Assembly: GCA_017508895.1 (NCBI GenBank)
Contig: JAFWRA010000209.1
Location: 1-33,485, forward strand
DNA from: Bacteroidales bacterium
Lineage (GTDB): Bacteria; Bacteroidota; Bacteroidia; Bacteroidales; F082
Length of the DNA: 33,485 nt
Reading direction: 5' to 3'
The position numbers and the translations under genes were made by a program. The notes beneath the pieces are model-generated. The model saw only the letters and a program-made list of their open reading frames with translations. It was not told where the DNA came from and did no database searches. Positions 8,462 through 16,314 of this stretch are shown in pieces (positions within the stretch are counted from its first letter, which is position 1; each line of letters starts with the position of its first letter).

Positions 8462-9829
8462 TTATACAAGGTTGTCGTCAGGTGTGAAAAATTCAGTGAA
8501 CGAAGTTACGATTTTTTTCAAGTCGATTCCCTTCTTTTTCTTCTTTTTGCCCTCGGATTCTTCCTTTTCAATGTCGTTTTCTCCCTGTTCAAGCGCTTGG
8601 GCATTGTTTTTAGTCGGTTCCATGAGTCCTCCCTTTTCCTTTTCAGCTTCTTTCACGGCTGCCAAGTATTCGTCATGCTCCATTCTGGCGATGGTTTCGA
8701 TGACGATTCCGATACCTGTGGAGAACATGGGACTCGACATTTCCTTCATCTCAGTTTGGTTGAGGTGCTCGTTTGGATAGCCGATGCGTACCTCCAATCC
8801 AGTCTTAAATTCGGCCAACTGTTGGATATGACGCATCATGGCGCCGCCACCTGTGAGGACGATGCCTGCGATGAGTTGATTCTCCGACTTGGCCTTCTGG
8901 ATTTCGTAGTTGACCAGCTCGAAGATTTCTTCCAAACGTGCTTGGATGATATGGGCCAGGTTTTTGAACGAAATCTCCTTGGGCTCTCTTCCACGGATGC
9001 CTGGGATGGATACCACCTCGTCGTCGCGGTTTTCGCTGGCCAAGGCAGAGCCGAACTTCACCTTCACCTCTTCTGCGTAATGCTTGATGATGGAGCACCC
9101 CGTGCAGATGTCATCGGTGATGATGTTGCCACCGAATGGAATCACGGCGGTATGCTGGATTTTCTTGTCTTTGAAAATGGCAATGTCGGTAGTGCCGCCA
9201 CCGATGTCGACAAGGACCACACCAGCATCTTTTTCTTCATCGTCAAGGACGGCTTGTGCCGATGCGATGGGTTCAAGAATCATGTAATCCATGTCCAAGC
9301 CTGCGCTTTGGATGCACTTGATGATGTTTTTGGCAGCCGAAGTTTGGCCGATGATGACATGGAAGTTGGCTTCAATTTTGTTGCCCAACATGCCGACTGG
9401 GTTGGTGGCCAACTCGCCATCGACGTAAGTGTCCTGACGGATGACATCGATGATTTCTTCGCCAGGGGTCATGTTGATTTTAAAGGTGTCGTTGCGCAAA
9501 CGTTCAAGCTCTGCCTCCGAAATCTCCGTGTCGTGGCTGTCACGCATGAGTACACCCCTGTGTTGCAGGCTCTTGATGTGCTGTCCAGCAATACCCACGC
9601 TGACTCTATTGATTTCAACCCCCGACTGGTCGGAGGCTTGCTTGACGGCAGTCTTGATGGCTTCGACAGTGTCGAAGATATTGGTCACGACGCCTCTTTT
9701 CACACCTGTGGATATGGTTTTGCCGTATCCCAGGATTTCGATTTTTCCGTTCTCGGCTTTGCGGCCCACGATGCAGGCCACTTTGGTTGTGCCGATGTCT
9801 AATCCGACTATGATTTTACCTTCACTCAT
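8462..9829 (-). CDS. ftsA: Cell division protein FtsA
   Basis: This actin-like ATPase tethers FtsZ to the membrane and recruits later divisome proteins. The 455-residue protein starts with the phosphate-1 loop VGLDIGTTKVACIVG and has the phosphate-2 motif LVDIGGGTTDIAIF and the adenosine motif GIVLTGGGAMM. The C-terminus is a charged, lysine-rich linker followed by KKIVTSFTEFFTPDD, which looks like the amphipathic membrane-targeting segment. It starts four bases after the ftsQ stop and precedes ftsZ by 20 bases, which fits balanced expression of the pair. Confidence 0.97.
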   Translation of the reverse strand: MSEGKIIVGLDIGTTKVACIVGRKAENGKIEILGYGKTISTGVKRGVVTNIFDTVEAIKTAVKQASDQSGVEINRVSVGIAGQHIKSLQHRGVLMRDSHDTEISEAELERLRNDTFKINMTPGEEIIDVIRQDTYVDGELATNPVGMLGNKIEANFHVIIGQTSAAKNIIKCIQSAGLDMDYMILEPIASAQAVLDDEEKDAGVVLVDIGGGTTDIAIFKDKKIQHTAVIPFGGNIITDDICTGCSIIKHYAEEVKVKFGSALASENRDDEVVSIPGIRGREPKEISFKNLAHIIQARLEEIFELVNYEIQKAKSENQLIAGIVLTGGGAMMRHIQQLAEFKTGLEVRIGYPNEHLNQTEMKEMSSPMFSTGIGIVIETIARMEHDEYLAAVKEAEKEKGGLMEPTKNNAQALEQGENDIEKEESEGKKKKKKGIDLKKIVTSFTEFFTPDDNLV

Positions 9830-9833
9830 AACA

Positions 9834-10598
9834 TTATCGTTTTGTACAGACTATTTGATTTTTATAATTCAGATTGATGCTTTTTAGGGTTTGTGTTTCA
9901 GGATTGTCGATCCTTTGTTTCATGAAGATTTCCAAGCGTTTCAGTTTGTCGGCGGCATAGAGTGTGTCGCCAACAATCACTCTTGTGTCGAGGCCGCGAA
10001 CAGTGAGCTCGAATTGGTTACGATTGTTGCAATACAACTGTCCCACGCAGTTTTTGATGAAGTTATTCTTCTCTATAGTCTCAACCCAATGCAGGGCGTT
10101 GATTATGTTTCTGTCGCTGTTGAGCGTGTCGCAAAGTTGATAGGAAACCGTGTCTTTCTTCAAGTCGAAATTGCCGCTGGCGATCAGGACGTATGGCGTG
10201 TAGATGCGGCTCGATGGAATGACGACACCTTCGCGGGTCACATAGACCGAATGCCCCTCCTTGTCGAACACCCTGAAGGTGGGCTCGTATTCATTAAAGC
10301 TGACGTTAAGCGTACCGTCAAGGTCGACGTATGAGGCATTGTTTTCAATCCAGGGGTTGTCGTCCAGATGATTCTGCACGGCAATCATGTTGACGGTACC
10401 GATGTTTTTATTGTTGCAAATCTGGCTGAGCTCTTCGCGAAGCTGACTCTTTTTGACGAAGCCGGTGTCGGTCTCTGTTATCAGTCGGATGGACTTCAAG
10501 GGCTTGTTCAGGTAGTCTTCTCTCGCAAAGATGAACAAGACAACCAATGCGGCGGCTGTGACAACCCATAACACTATGCTAAGTATCTTCTTTACCAT
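9834..10598 (-). CDS. ftsQ: Cell division protein FtsQ (DivIB family)
   Basis: FtsQ is a bitopic divisome protein linking early and late division proteins. The 254-residue product has a short cytoplasmic start, one membrane segment (about 4-25, ILSIVLWVVTAAALVVLFIF) and a periplasmic part. That part has a degenerate POTRA-like region (LREELSQICNNKNIGTVN, then NPWIENNASYVDLDGTLNV) and the conserved beta-domain stretch GHSVYVTREGVVIPSS. Sequence conservation in this family is low. The assignment rests on topology, those motifs and the position between murC and ftsA. It overlaps murC by seven bases. Confidence 0.9.
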   Translation of the reverse strand: MVKKILSIVLWVVTAAALVVLFIFAREDYLNKPLKSIRLITETDTGFVKKSQLREELSQICNNKNIGTVNMIAVQNHLDDNPWIENNASYVDLDGTLNVSFNEYEPTFRVFDKEGHSVYVTREGVVIPSSRIYTPYVLIASGNFDLKKDTVSYQLCDTLNSDRNIINALHWVETIEKNNFIKNCVGQLYCNNRNQFELTVRGLDTRVIVGDTLYAADKLKRLEIFMKQRIDNPETQTLKSINLNYKNQIVCTKR

Positions 10599-11932
10599 GT
10601 CTTTATCAGTTTTTCCAAGGGTTCAACAAAGCGGTCGATGTCGCCGGCACCCATTGTGATGAGTAATTCGGGTTTCTCTCTGTCAATCAGGTCGATGAGT
10701 TCCGACTTTTGGCAATTTTTCTTGTTACTTGCGTTCACCTTGTTTAATAGGGCTTCGGAGGTGATGCCTTCGATGGGTAACTCGCGGGCAGGATAGATGT
10801 CGAGAAGGATGAGCTCGTCAGCCATAGCTAAAACAGAAGCAAATTCGTCCATGAAATCACGGGTGCGGCTGAACAGATGGGGCTGGAACACAAGTGTGAT
10901 GCGTTTCTCGGGGAAGGAATCTCTCACTGCTGTCAGGCAAGAACGAATTTCCTCGGGATGATGGGCATAATCGTCTATGTAGCAGTGCTTTTCATTGTTT
11001 ACCCTGATGTCGAAGCGACGCTTCACACCTTTGAATGAAGTCAAGGCTTCGGCGATGTCGGTAGAGGGAATGCCAATGTTTCGGGCGGCGATGAAAGCTG
11101 CGGTGGCGTTCAGCACATTGTGACGTCCTGCCATGGGCAATTGGATAGCGGTAGTCGTGTCTTCTGCATTGATGACAAAGTCTGTGACGCCTTTTTCTGA
11201 GCGGATGATATGGGCCCGGTAGTCATTTCTGTCACTAAAGCCGAAGCGGATGCCTCGGTCGGTATGGATATCAAGGCCTTCTTTGACGATGACCTTTTCC
11301 TCGGTGAGTTGGGCAAAATCGTTGAAACTTTGCACCAAATGTTGTTTGTCTCCATAGATGTCCAAATGGTCGGCATCGATAGAGTTGATGATGCTGATGT
11401 TGGGATGGAGTTTCAGGAAGGAGCGGTCAAACTCGTCGGCCTCCACGACCATGATATTGTCTTTACCTTTGCCTAACAGCAGGTTACTGTTGAAATTGTT
11501 GGCAATGCCCCCAATGAAGGCGGTAGTGTCCTTGCCACAGATGTGTAGGATGTGGGCAACCATAGCCGTGGTGGTGGTTTTGCCATGTGTGCCTGCCACG
11601 GCTATGGTGAAGTGATGCTCCGAGATTTGCCCTAAAGCCTCGGAGCGTTTCATAATCTTTATATTACGTTGTTTAAGGGCTTCAAATTCCTTGAGGTCTT
11701 TAGGCACGGCGGGCGTGTAGACGACAAACTCAATGAGGGCAGGCAATAGGTTGGGGTTGTCTTCATAATGGATTGCCATGCCCTCATCTTCCAGTTGTTT
11801 GGTGAGCGGGGAAGGGGTACGGTCGTAGCCAGCCACGGTGTAACCTTGGCTTTGGTAGTATCTGGCTAAGGCGCTCATGCCTATGCCCCCTATGCCTAAC
11901 ATGTAGATTATATGTCCTTCTCCGTTGTTCAT
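10592..11932 (-). CDS. murC: UDP-N-acetylmuramate-L-alanine ligase
   Basis: MurC adds the first amino acid, L-alanine, to UDP-MurNAc in cytoplasmic peptidoglycan precursor synthesis. The 446-residue protein has the MurC-type N-terminal dinucleotide fold IYMLGIGGIGMSALARYY, the P-loop AGTHGKTTTTAM (GTHGKTT at 114-120), the central EADEFDRSF motif, and the C-terminal domain with DDYAHHPEEI and FQPHLFSRTRDF. All three Mur ligase domains are present, in contrast to the murD position in this same cluster. It follows murG after a 106-base gap containing a palindromic repeat and overlaps ftsQ by seven bases. Confidence 0.97.
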   Translation of the reverse strand: MNNGEGHIIYMLGIGGIGMSALARYYQSQGYTVAGYDRTPSPLTKQLEDEGMAIHYEDNPNLLPALIEFVVYTPAVPKDLKEFEALKQRNIKIMKRSEALGQISEHHFTIAVAGTHGKTTTTAMVAHILHICGKDTTAFIGGIANNFNSNLLLGKGKDNIMVVEADEFDRSFLKLHPNISIINSIDADHLDIYGDKQHLVQSFNDFAQLTEEKVIVKEGLDIHTDRGIRFGFSDRNDYRAHIIRSEKGVTDFVINAEDTTTAIQLPMAGRHNVLNATAAFIAARNIGIPSTDIAEALTSFKGVKRRFDIRVNNEKHCYIDDYAHHPEEIRSCLTAVRDSFPEKRITLVFQPHLFSRTRDFMDEFASVLAMADELILLDIYPARELPIEGITSEALLNKVNASNKKNCQKSELIDLIDREKPELLITMGAGDIDRFVEPLEKLIKTW

Positions 11933-12038
11933 TATTCTGGGTTTGTTTTCTGTCGCCCCTATGAGGCTTTCTTTCGTTTTCGTTTTGCCGAGGGGTTACA
12001 CCGCCTCGTTGATATCTGTCGCCCCTACGGGGCTGGTT
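11933..12038. repeat. Palindromic intergenic element between murG and murC
   Basis: The gap holds two copies of TCTGTCGCCCCT (11949-11960 and 12015-12026). Each continues into a small hairpin: GCCCC-TAC-GGGGC at 12021-12033, and a one-mismatch version at 11955-11967. Between them lies another inverted repeat, CGAGG...CCTCG, at 11989-12008. Paired hairpins in an otherwise tightly packed operon resemble a REP-type mobile repeat. The murG stop codon lies just after the second copy. Whether it recurs elsewhere in the genome cannot be seen here. Confidence 0.6.
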
Positions 12039-13136
12039 TCAACTTATTGCTTCTATTATCACATCTACAATGTCATCGGCTGCATTCGGGCGAGCGAATT
12101 TGCCAATGTTGGCGCTTAATCTGTCTTGTAAGTCCTTGTCGGCAGCAAGTTTGAACAAGGCAGGGATAAGCTCTTTTTCCGTGTCGGCGTTACGTACCAT
12201 GATGGCTGCGTCAGCATCGACAAGTTGCTGGGCGTTTTTGGTCTGATGGTCTTCAGCGGCTGTCGGGAGCGGCACGAAGATGACAGGTTTTTGTACCAGT
12301 GCCAGTTCCGAAATCGACATGGCACCAGCGCGTGAGATGACCACGTCGGCCAAGCCGTAAGCCAAATCCATGCGGTCGATGAAGACGGTGGACTTCACTT
12401 GGCTTTCCAAGCCTAAGGCTTTCACTTCCTCTTGAGCTTGGGTGATGTAGGTCTTGCCCGTCTGCCAGATAAGCTGCAAGTCGTTGTCCTTGAAGGCTGC
12501 AAGTTGGGCACTGATGCCTTTGTTGATACCTAAGGCGCCTTGGCTGCCACCTACGAGCAGCGCGACAGGTTTCGCCGGGTCGAGATTGAAAAACGCAGCG
12601 GCTTCTTCGCGGGTGCCACGAAGGGTGATGTTGGCTCTCAGTGGATTGCCAGTGAAGTGTATCTTTTTGGCTGGGAACCATTGGTCGAGATGGTCATAGG
12701 CAACACAGATGGCTTTGGCCTTCTTGCCTACGTTGCGGTTGGTTTTGCCTGGATAGGAATTCTGCTCCTGAATGACAGTAGGGATACGGAGAAAGTTGGC
12801 ACCCATTAAAGTGGGGCCACTGGCAAATCCACCGACACCGATGACCACATCGGGCTTGAAGCGCTTCAAGATGGCGATGGCATGGTTGAAGCTGCTTGTA
12901 AGCTTCAAGGGCAACAAGAGTGACTTTATGTCCTTGGTCATGCCGCTGATCCACAAGCCTTCGATGGGATAACCCGCCTTGGGCACCCTTTCCATCTCCA
13001 TGCGGCCTTTGGCACCGATAAAGAGGATGTCAGCCTTGGGGAATCTCCTTTTCAAGGCATCTGCGATGGCGATGGCGGGAAAGATGTGACCGCCCGTTCC
13101 GCCTCCACTAATCACGACTTTAAGGTTCTCTTTCAT
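12039..13136 (-). CDS. murG: UDP-N-acetylglucosamine--undecaprenyl-PP-MurNAc-pentapeptide GlcNAc transferase
   Basis: MurG converts lipid I to lipid II at the inner face of the cytoplasmic membrane. The 365-residue GT-B glycosyltransferase has the glycine-rich loop SGGGTGGHIFPA near residue 10, the second glycine motif GVGGFASGPTL, the LLVGGSQGALGIN loop, and the UDP-GlcNAc-binding region SRAGAMSISELALVQKPVIFVPLP with the following DHQTKNA. It overlaps ftsW by 17 bases, which keeps the lipid II-making and SEDS genes coupled. After its stop the operon is interrupted by a repeat-filled gap. Confidence 0.97.
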   Translation of the reverse strand: MKENLKVVISGGGTGGHIFPAIAIADALKRRFPKADILFIGAKGRMEMERVPKAGYPIEGLWISGMTKDIKSLLLPLKLTSSFNHAIAILKRFKPDVVIGVGGFASGPTLMGANFLRIPTVIQEQNSYPGKTNRNVGKKAKAICVAYDHLDQWFPAKKIHFTGNPLRANITLRGTREEAAAFFNLDPAKPVALLVGGSQGALGINKGISAQLAAFKDNDLQLIWQTGKTYITQAQEEVKALGLESQVKSTVFIDRMDLAYGLADVVISRAGAMSISELALVQKPVIFVPLPTAAEDHQTKNAQQLVDADAAIMVRNADTEKELIPALFKLAADKDLQDRLSANIGKFARPNAADDIVDVIIEAIS

Positions 13137-14397
13137 CTTCTGTTATTTCTGTAAGTGCTTGTAATTCTTGTTCTTTATTCATATTCTCGTCTTCCATGTA
13201 TCTCGTGACACTCAGAATCATGCCCAAGATGAGTCCAGTGGCCATCAGCGAGGTGCCACCCATGCTGACGAAAGGCAACGGCTGTCCTGTGACGGGCAAC
13301 AACCCGATAGACACGCCCATGTTGACCATGGCTTGCAGGATGACGAGGAAACCCAAGCCGAAGGCCATCAGTGAACCGAAAGTGAGTGGCCTCTTGATGA
13401 CGATGCGCAACACTCTGGTGAAGAGAATGAGATAGAGCAGTAACACAACGACAGCGCCAATGAGCCCATACTCTTCTATGATGATGGCAAAGATGAAGTC
13501 GGAGTAAGGGTGGGGCAGGAAATTGCGTTGCTCACTCTTGCCAGGCCCTTTTCCGAAAATTGAGCTTGAAGCTACAGCAATATCGGCATAGGTACGCTGC
13601 ATGTGTTTGTCGTCGAATGGATCCACTTTCTCTTTGTCTTCGCCCATCGATTTGAGTCGGTTCGACCAGGTCTGAATGCGGTTTTGCTTTTCCTTGTAAG
13701 TGTCTGTTTTCTCTCCAATCACCATGGTGTCTTGTTGTGCGGCACGACGGTGCTTGTTTTCAATATTGGTCTTGATGGCATCATAACCTAAATAAGCGCT
13801 CATACCGGCGATGCAAAGCCCGACCAATGCGAGCAGATGCAAAAATTTCACGCGACCAATGAAGAGCAACACCATGCAAACGGCGACTAAGATAACGGCA
13901 GTGGAAAGGTTTTCGGAAAAAATCAAGGCTGCGGTTACCAAAATGGGAAGTGCCAACCTGAGAAGGAAATCCTTGAAATTATAGACCGAGCCTTCCATCA
14001 TAATCAGTTGGCGGGCCAGGTAGGTGATGAGTATGATTTTGGCCATCTCGCTGGGCTGGAACGAGAATCCACCGACATTGATGGAACGGCTGGCATCGTT
14101 GATGTTGCGGCCAAACACCAAGGTGTAGAGCAACAAAGCCAGGCAAGGTATCATGAGCAACAAGGCGATCTTCGCATAACGTTTGTAGTTGATTCTTGAT
14201 GCTAGAATCATCATGGCGAAGCCGAAAATCAACATGGCGAGGTGCTTCATCAGCACTTTGCCCGTGTCACCTTCATATTTCGAGACCGCCAATGCGCTGG
14301 TCGCACTGTACACGACAATCAGCGAGATGATGCCTAAAATCAGGGAAACAATCCAAATGACTTTGTCGCCTCTCAATATTTTATTGATGATATTCAT
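13120..14397 (-). CDS. ftsW: Septal peptidoglycan polymerase FtsW (SEDS family)
   Basis: FtsW is the polytopic glycosyltransferase that polymerises lipid II at the septum with its partner FtsI. The 425-residue protein has about ten hydrophobic segments. Family signatures include GGFSFQPSEMAKI, FGKGPGKSEQRNFLPHPYSDFIFAIIIEEYGL and the terminal LPFVSMGGTSLM. A hydrophilic stretch (NIENKHRRAAQQ to DDKHMQRTYAD) forms the long extracytoplasmic loop. It overlaps the murD-like fragment upstream by 17 bases and murG downstream by 17 bases. Confidence 0.96.
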   Translation of the reverse strand: MNIINKILRGDKVIWIVSLILGIISLIVVYSATSALAVSKYEGDTGKVLMKHLAMLIFGFAMMILASRINYKRYAKIALLLMIPCLALLLYTLVFGRNINDASRSINVGGFSFQPSEMAKIILITYLARQLIMMEGSVYNFKDFLLRLALPILVTAALIFSENLSTAVILVAVCMVLLFIGRVKFLHLLALVGLCIAGMSAYLGYDAIKTNIENKHRRAAQQDTMVIGEKTDTYKEKQNRIQTWSNRLKSMGEDKEKVDPFDDKHMQRTYADIAVASSSIFGKGPGKSEQRNFLPHPYSDFIFAIIIEEYGLIGAVVVLLLYLILFTRVLRIVIKRPLTFGSLMAFGLGFLVILQAMVNMGVSIGLLPVTGQPLPFVSMGGTSLMATGLILGMILSVTRYMEDENMNKEQELQALTEITEDEREP

Positions 14398-14947
14398 TTT
14401 CCAGTTTCTTTACGGTTTCCGTGAAAAGGTTGCCACGCTCAACGAAGGTCTCGTCTTCCTTGTCCGACTTGCAGGCGGGAGAAAACAACACAACATCGTC
14501 TTGCTTGGCCAGAAACGAAGCGGTGTCGATGGCCTCTTCGATATCAGAGACCTCGTAGATGTCCTTGATGTCTTTTTGGAAGGATTTCTTCAGATTGGCG
14601 TTGTACTTTCCGATGCAAATCAACGCTTTGACTTTCTTCTTGGCTACTTGCTTCAGGTCCTTGAAGTCGGTGTCGCGATCGTTGCCACCCGCAATCCAAA
14701 TAACTGGCTTGACGATGTTTTCGAAAGTGAACCAGGTGGCATTCACGTTCTCAGCCCTCGAGTCGTCGTAGTACATCACTCCATCGATGGTGGCGATGTA
14801 GTCTTGGCGATGCTCGATGGTGTTGAGGTCGCTGAGACTCTGTTTGATGTTCTCTTTTCTAATTTGCAAGATTTTGGACGATATTCCTGCTACCATGGTG
14901 TTGTGTATCATATGTCGCATATTGGTTAATTCTTCAAAATAAAACAT
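14381..14947 (-). CDS. MurD C-terminal-domain-only protein (truncated UDP-MurNAc-L-Ala:D-Glu ligase)
   Basis: The 188-residue ORF aligns by eye only with the last third of MurD. Recognisable parts are HNTMVAGISSKILQIRKE (end of central domain), EHRQDYIATIDGVMYYDD, VIWIAGGNDRDTDF, VKALICIGKYN and VLFSPAC with FVERGNLF. The N-terminal UDP-binding and central GKT ATP-binding domains are absent, so it cannot be a ligase by itself. The usual NDSKATNVN reads DDSRAENVN (61-69), the usual GGxDKG-type lysine is Arg91, and SPACASFD reads SPACKSDK (156-163). These are contact residues for D-Glu or ATP in MurD (comparison from memory). An in-frame stop lies 16 codons upstream, so no longer product is possible. 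It occupies the normal murD slot and overlaps ftsW by 17 bases. It may be a remnant or a repurposed domain. Confidence 0.85.
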   Translation of the reverse strand: MFYFEELTNMRHMIHNTMVAGISSKILQIRKENIKQSLSDLNTIEHRQDYIATIDGVMYYDDSRAENVNATWFTFENIVKPVIWIAGGNDRDTDFKDLKQVAKKKVKALICIGKYNANLKKSFQKDIKDIYEVSDIEEAIDTASFLAKQDDVVLFSPACKSDKEDETFVERGNLFTETVKKLENEYHQ

Positions 14948-15036
14948 GATGCTTTGGTTATCGGTTGTTCGATTGAAAGTTTTGATTCTTGAATTTTAAA
15001 TTTTGAATCTTTGAATTTTAAATATTGAGTTGAGAT
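14948..15036. other. AT-rich spacer between mraY and the murD fragment
   Basis: This 89-base gap holds no ORF. It contains a 13-base direct repeat TTGAATTTTAAAT (14989-15001 and 15011-15023) with a related TTTTGAATCT between them. Neighbouring genes in the cluster mostly overlap, so the gap marks the likely place where the 5' two thirds of murD were lost. No TAnnTTTG promoter element is seen for the downstream genes. Confidence 0.6.
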
Positions 15037-16314
15037 TTATCTGATTTTGAAAGTAATAAGCGTAAATGCAGCCAGCAGGATGGTGATAATCCAGAAACGG
15101 ATGGTGATTTTCACCTCATGATGGACGGTGTTGTAGCCCTCACCATGCCCTTTAAATGTGACAGTTGAGTTGGGCCAAGCTTTCTTGAAATCGCTGTACG
15201 AGGTCCTAAAGTGGTCGTGCAAAGGGCCTTTTTTCCAGATACGGTGTTTCTTTCCTGTCTTGACAAAGTGTTTCACGTCTAAGTCGGAGAGGATTTCGAA
15301 GAGGAACACACCACAGAGCAAAGGGAGGAGCAATTCCTTATGCAGAATAATCGCCGACACGGCAATAATTCCTCCGATGGTCAGGCTGCCCGTGTCACCC
15401 ATGAAGATTTGGGCGGGGTAGGAGTTGAACCACAGGAATCCGATAAGCGAACCAACGAAGGCTGCCAAGAAGATTACAATTTCTTCACAACCTGGGATAT
15501 ACATCAGGTCGAAGTGGCTTGCAGTGACCGCGTTGCTGGAGATGTAGGCCAAAATGACCAATGTGATGCCGATGATGGCCGAGTTGCCCGATGCCATGCC
15601 GTCCATGCCGTCATTGAGGTTGGAGCCGTTTGACACAGCAGCCACAATGAATACGGTGAGCAGCACAAGGAAGACCCACGCCAAATTATACATCCACTTC
15701 GGTCCTGCCCATTTGAATAGGTTGGCATAGTTGAGGTTGTGGTTCTTCAAGAAAGGAATGGTGGTCTGTGTCGATTTCACGTTGGGACTCTTCACGACAA
15801 CTTCCTTGTTGTCTTCGATTTTCAACTTCACAGTCTCGTTGATTTGCACAGCAGGGCTGAAACGAAGCGTGAGTCCTACGATGAGACCCAACAGGATTTG
15901 TCCACCCAATTTTACGATGGGTTTCAAACCGTCTTTCTTGTGCTTGAAGGTCTTGACGTAGTCATCGGCGAAACCAATGACACCGAGCAAAAGCGTGGTG
16001 ACTATCATCAAAATGGTGTAGACGCTATGAAGTTTGCATACCAACAAAACTGGTATCAGAATGGCCGCTATGATGGTGACGCCGCCCATGGTAGGAACGC
16101 CAACTTTCTTGGTGTTGTAGGGGTCAATGGCTTCGTCACGCTGGGTTTCAACAATTTTTCTCCGTTTCAGCATCTTGATGAAGAAGTTGCCGAACCATAC
16201 AGAAACGATAAGCGCCAAGATAATAGCTGCGGCTGCCCTGAAGGTGACATAATTGAACACACCCGCACCCGGGAAGCTGTGTTTGTGCAGATAATTGAAC
16301 AGATAGTATAACAT
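15037..16314 (-). CDS. mraY: Phospho-N-acetylmuramoyl-pentapeptide transferase
   Basis: MraY transfers phospho-MurNAc-pentapeptide to undecaprenyl phosphate, forming lipid I. The 425-residue polytopic protein has the conserved KKVGVPTMGG, the first acidic pair GFADDYVK, the NLNDGMDGMASGN motif, FMGDTGSLTIGG, and the cytoplasmic GPLHDHF loop. It is about 65 residues longer than E. coli MraY because of an inserted stretch around residues 160-220 (NETVKLKIEDNKEVV to NHNLNYANLF), which I associate with Bacteroidota versions. Its ATG shares one base with the murE stop. The next gene should be murD but is only a fragment. Confidence 0.96.
   Translation of the reverse strand: MLYYLFNYLHKHSFPGAGVFNYVTFRAAAAIILALIVSVWFGNFFIKMLKRRKIVETQRDEAIDPYNTKKVGVPTMGGVTIIAAILIPVLLVCKLHSVYTILMIVTTLLLGVIGFADDYVKTFKHKKDGLKPIVKLGGQILLGLIVGLTLRFSPAVQINETVKLKIEDNKEVVVKSPNVKSTQTTIPFLKNHNLNYANLFKWAGPKWMYNLAWVFLVLLTVFIVAAVSNGSNLNDGMDGMASGNSAIIGITLVILAYISSNAVTASHFDLMYIPGCEEIVIFLAAFVGSLIGFLWFNSYPAQIFMGDTGSLTIGGIIAVSAIILHKELLLPLLCGVFLFEILSDLDVKHFVKTGKKHRIWKKGPLHDHFRTSYSDFKKAWPNSTVTFKGHGEGYNTVHHEVKITIRFWIITILLAAFTLITFKIR

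Noticed and set aside
8420..9802. A 460-residue open frame on the plus strand opposite ftsA
   Set aside because: It lies antisense to the clearly real FtsA, has no domain or signal of its own, and is explained by codon bias of the opposite strand.
14381..14947. The short murD-like ORF as a frameshifted full-length murD
   Set aside because: No other reading frame in 14948-15036 encodes MurD sequence and mraY begins directly beyond it, so the missing domains are absent from the window rather than out of frame.
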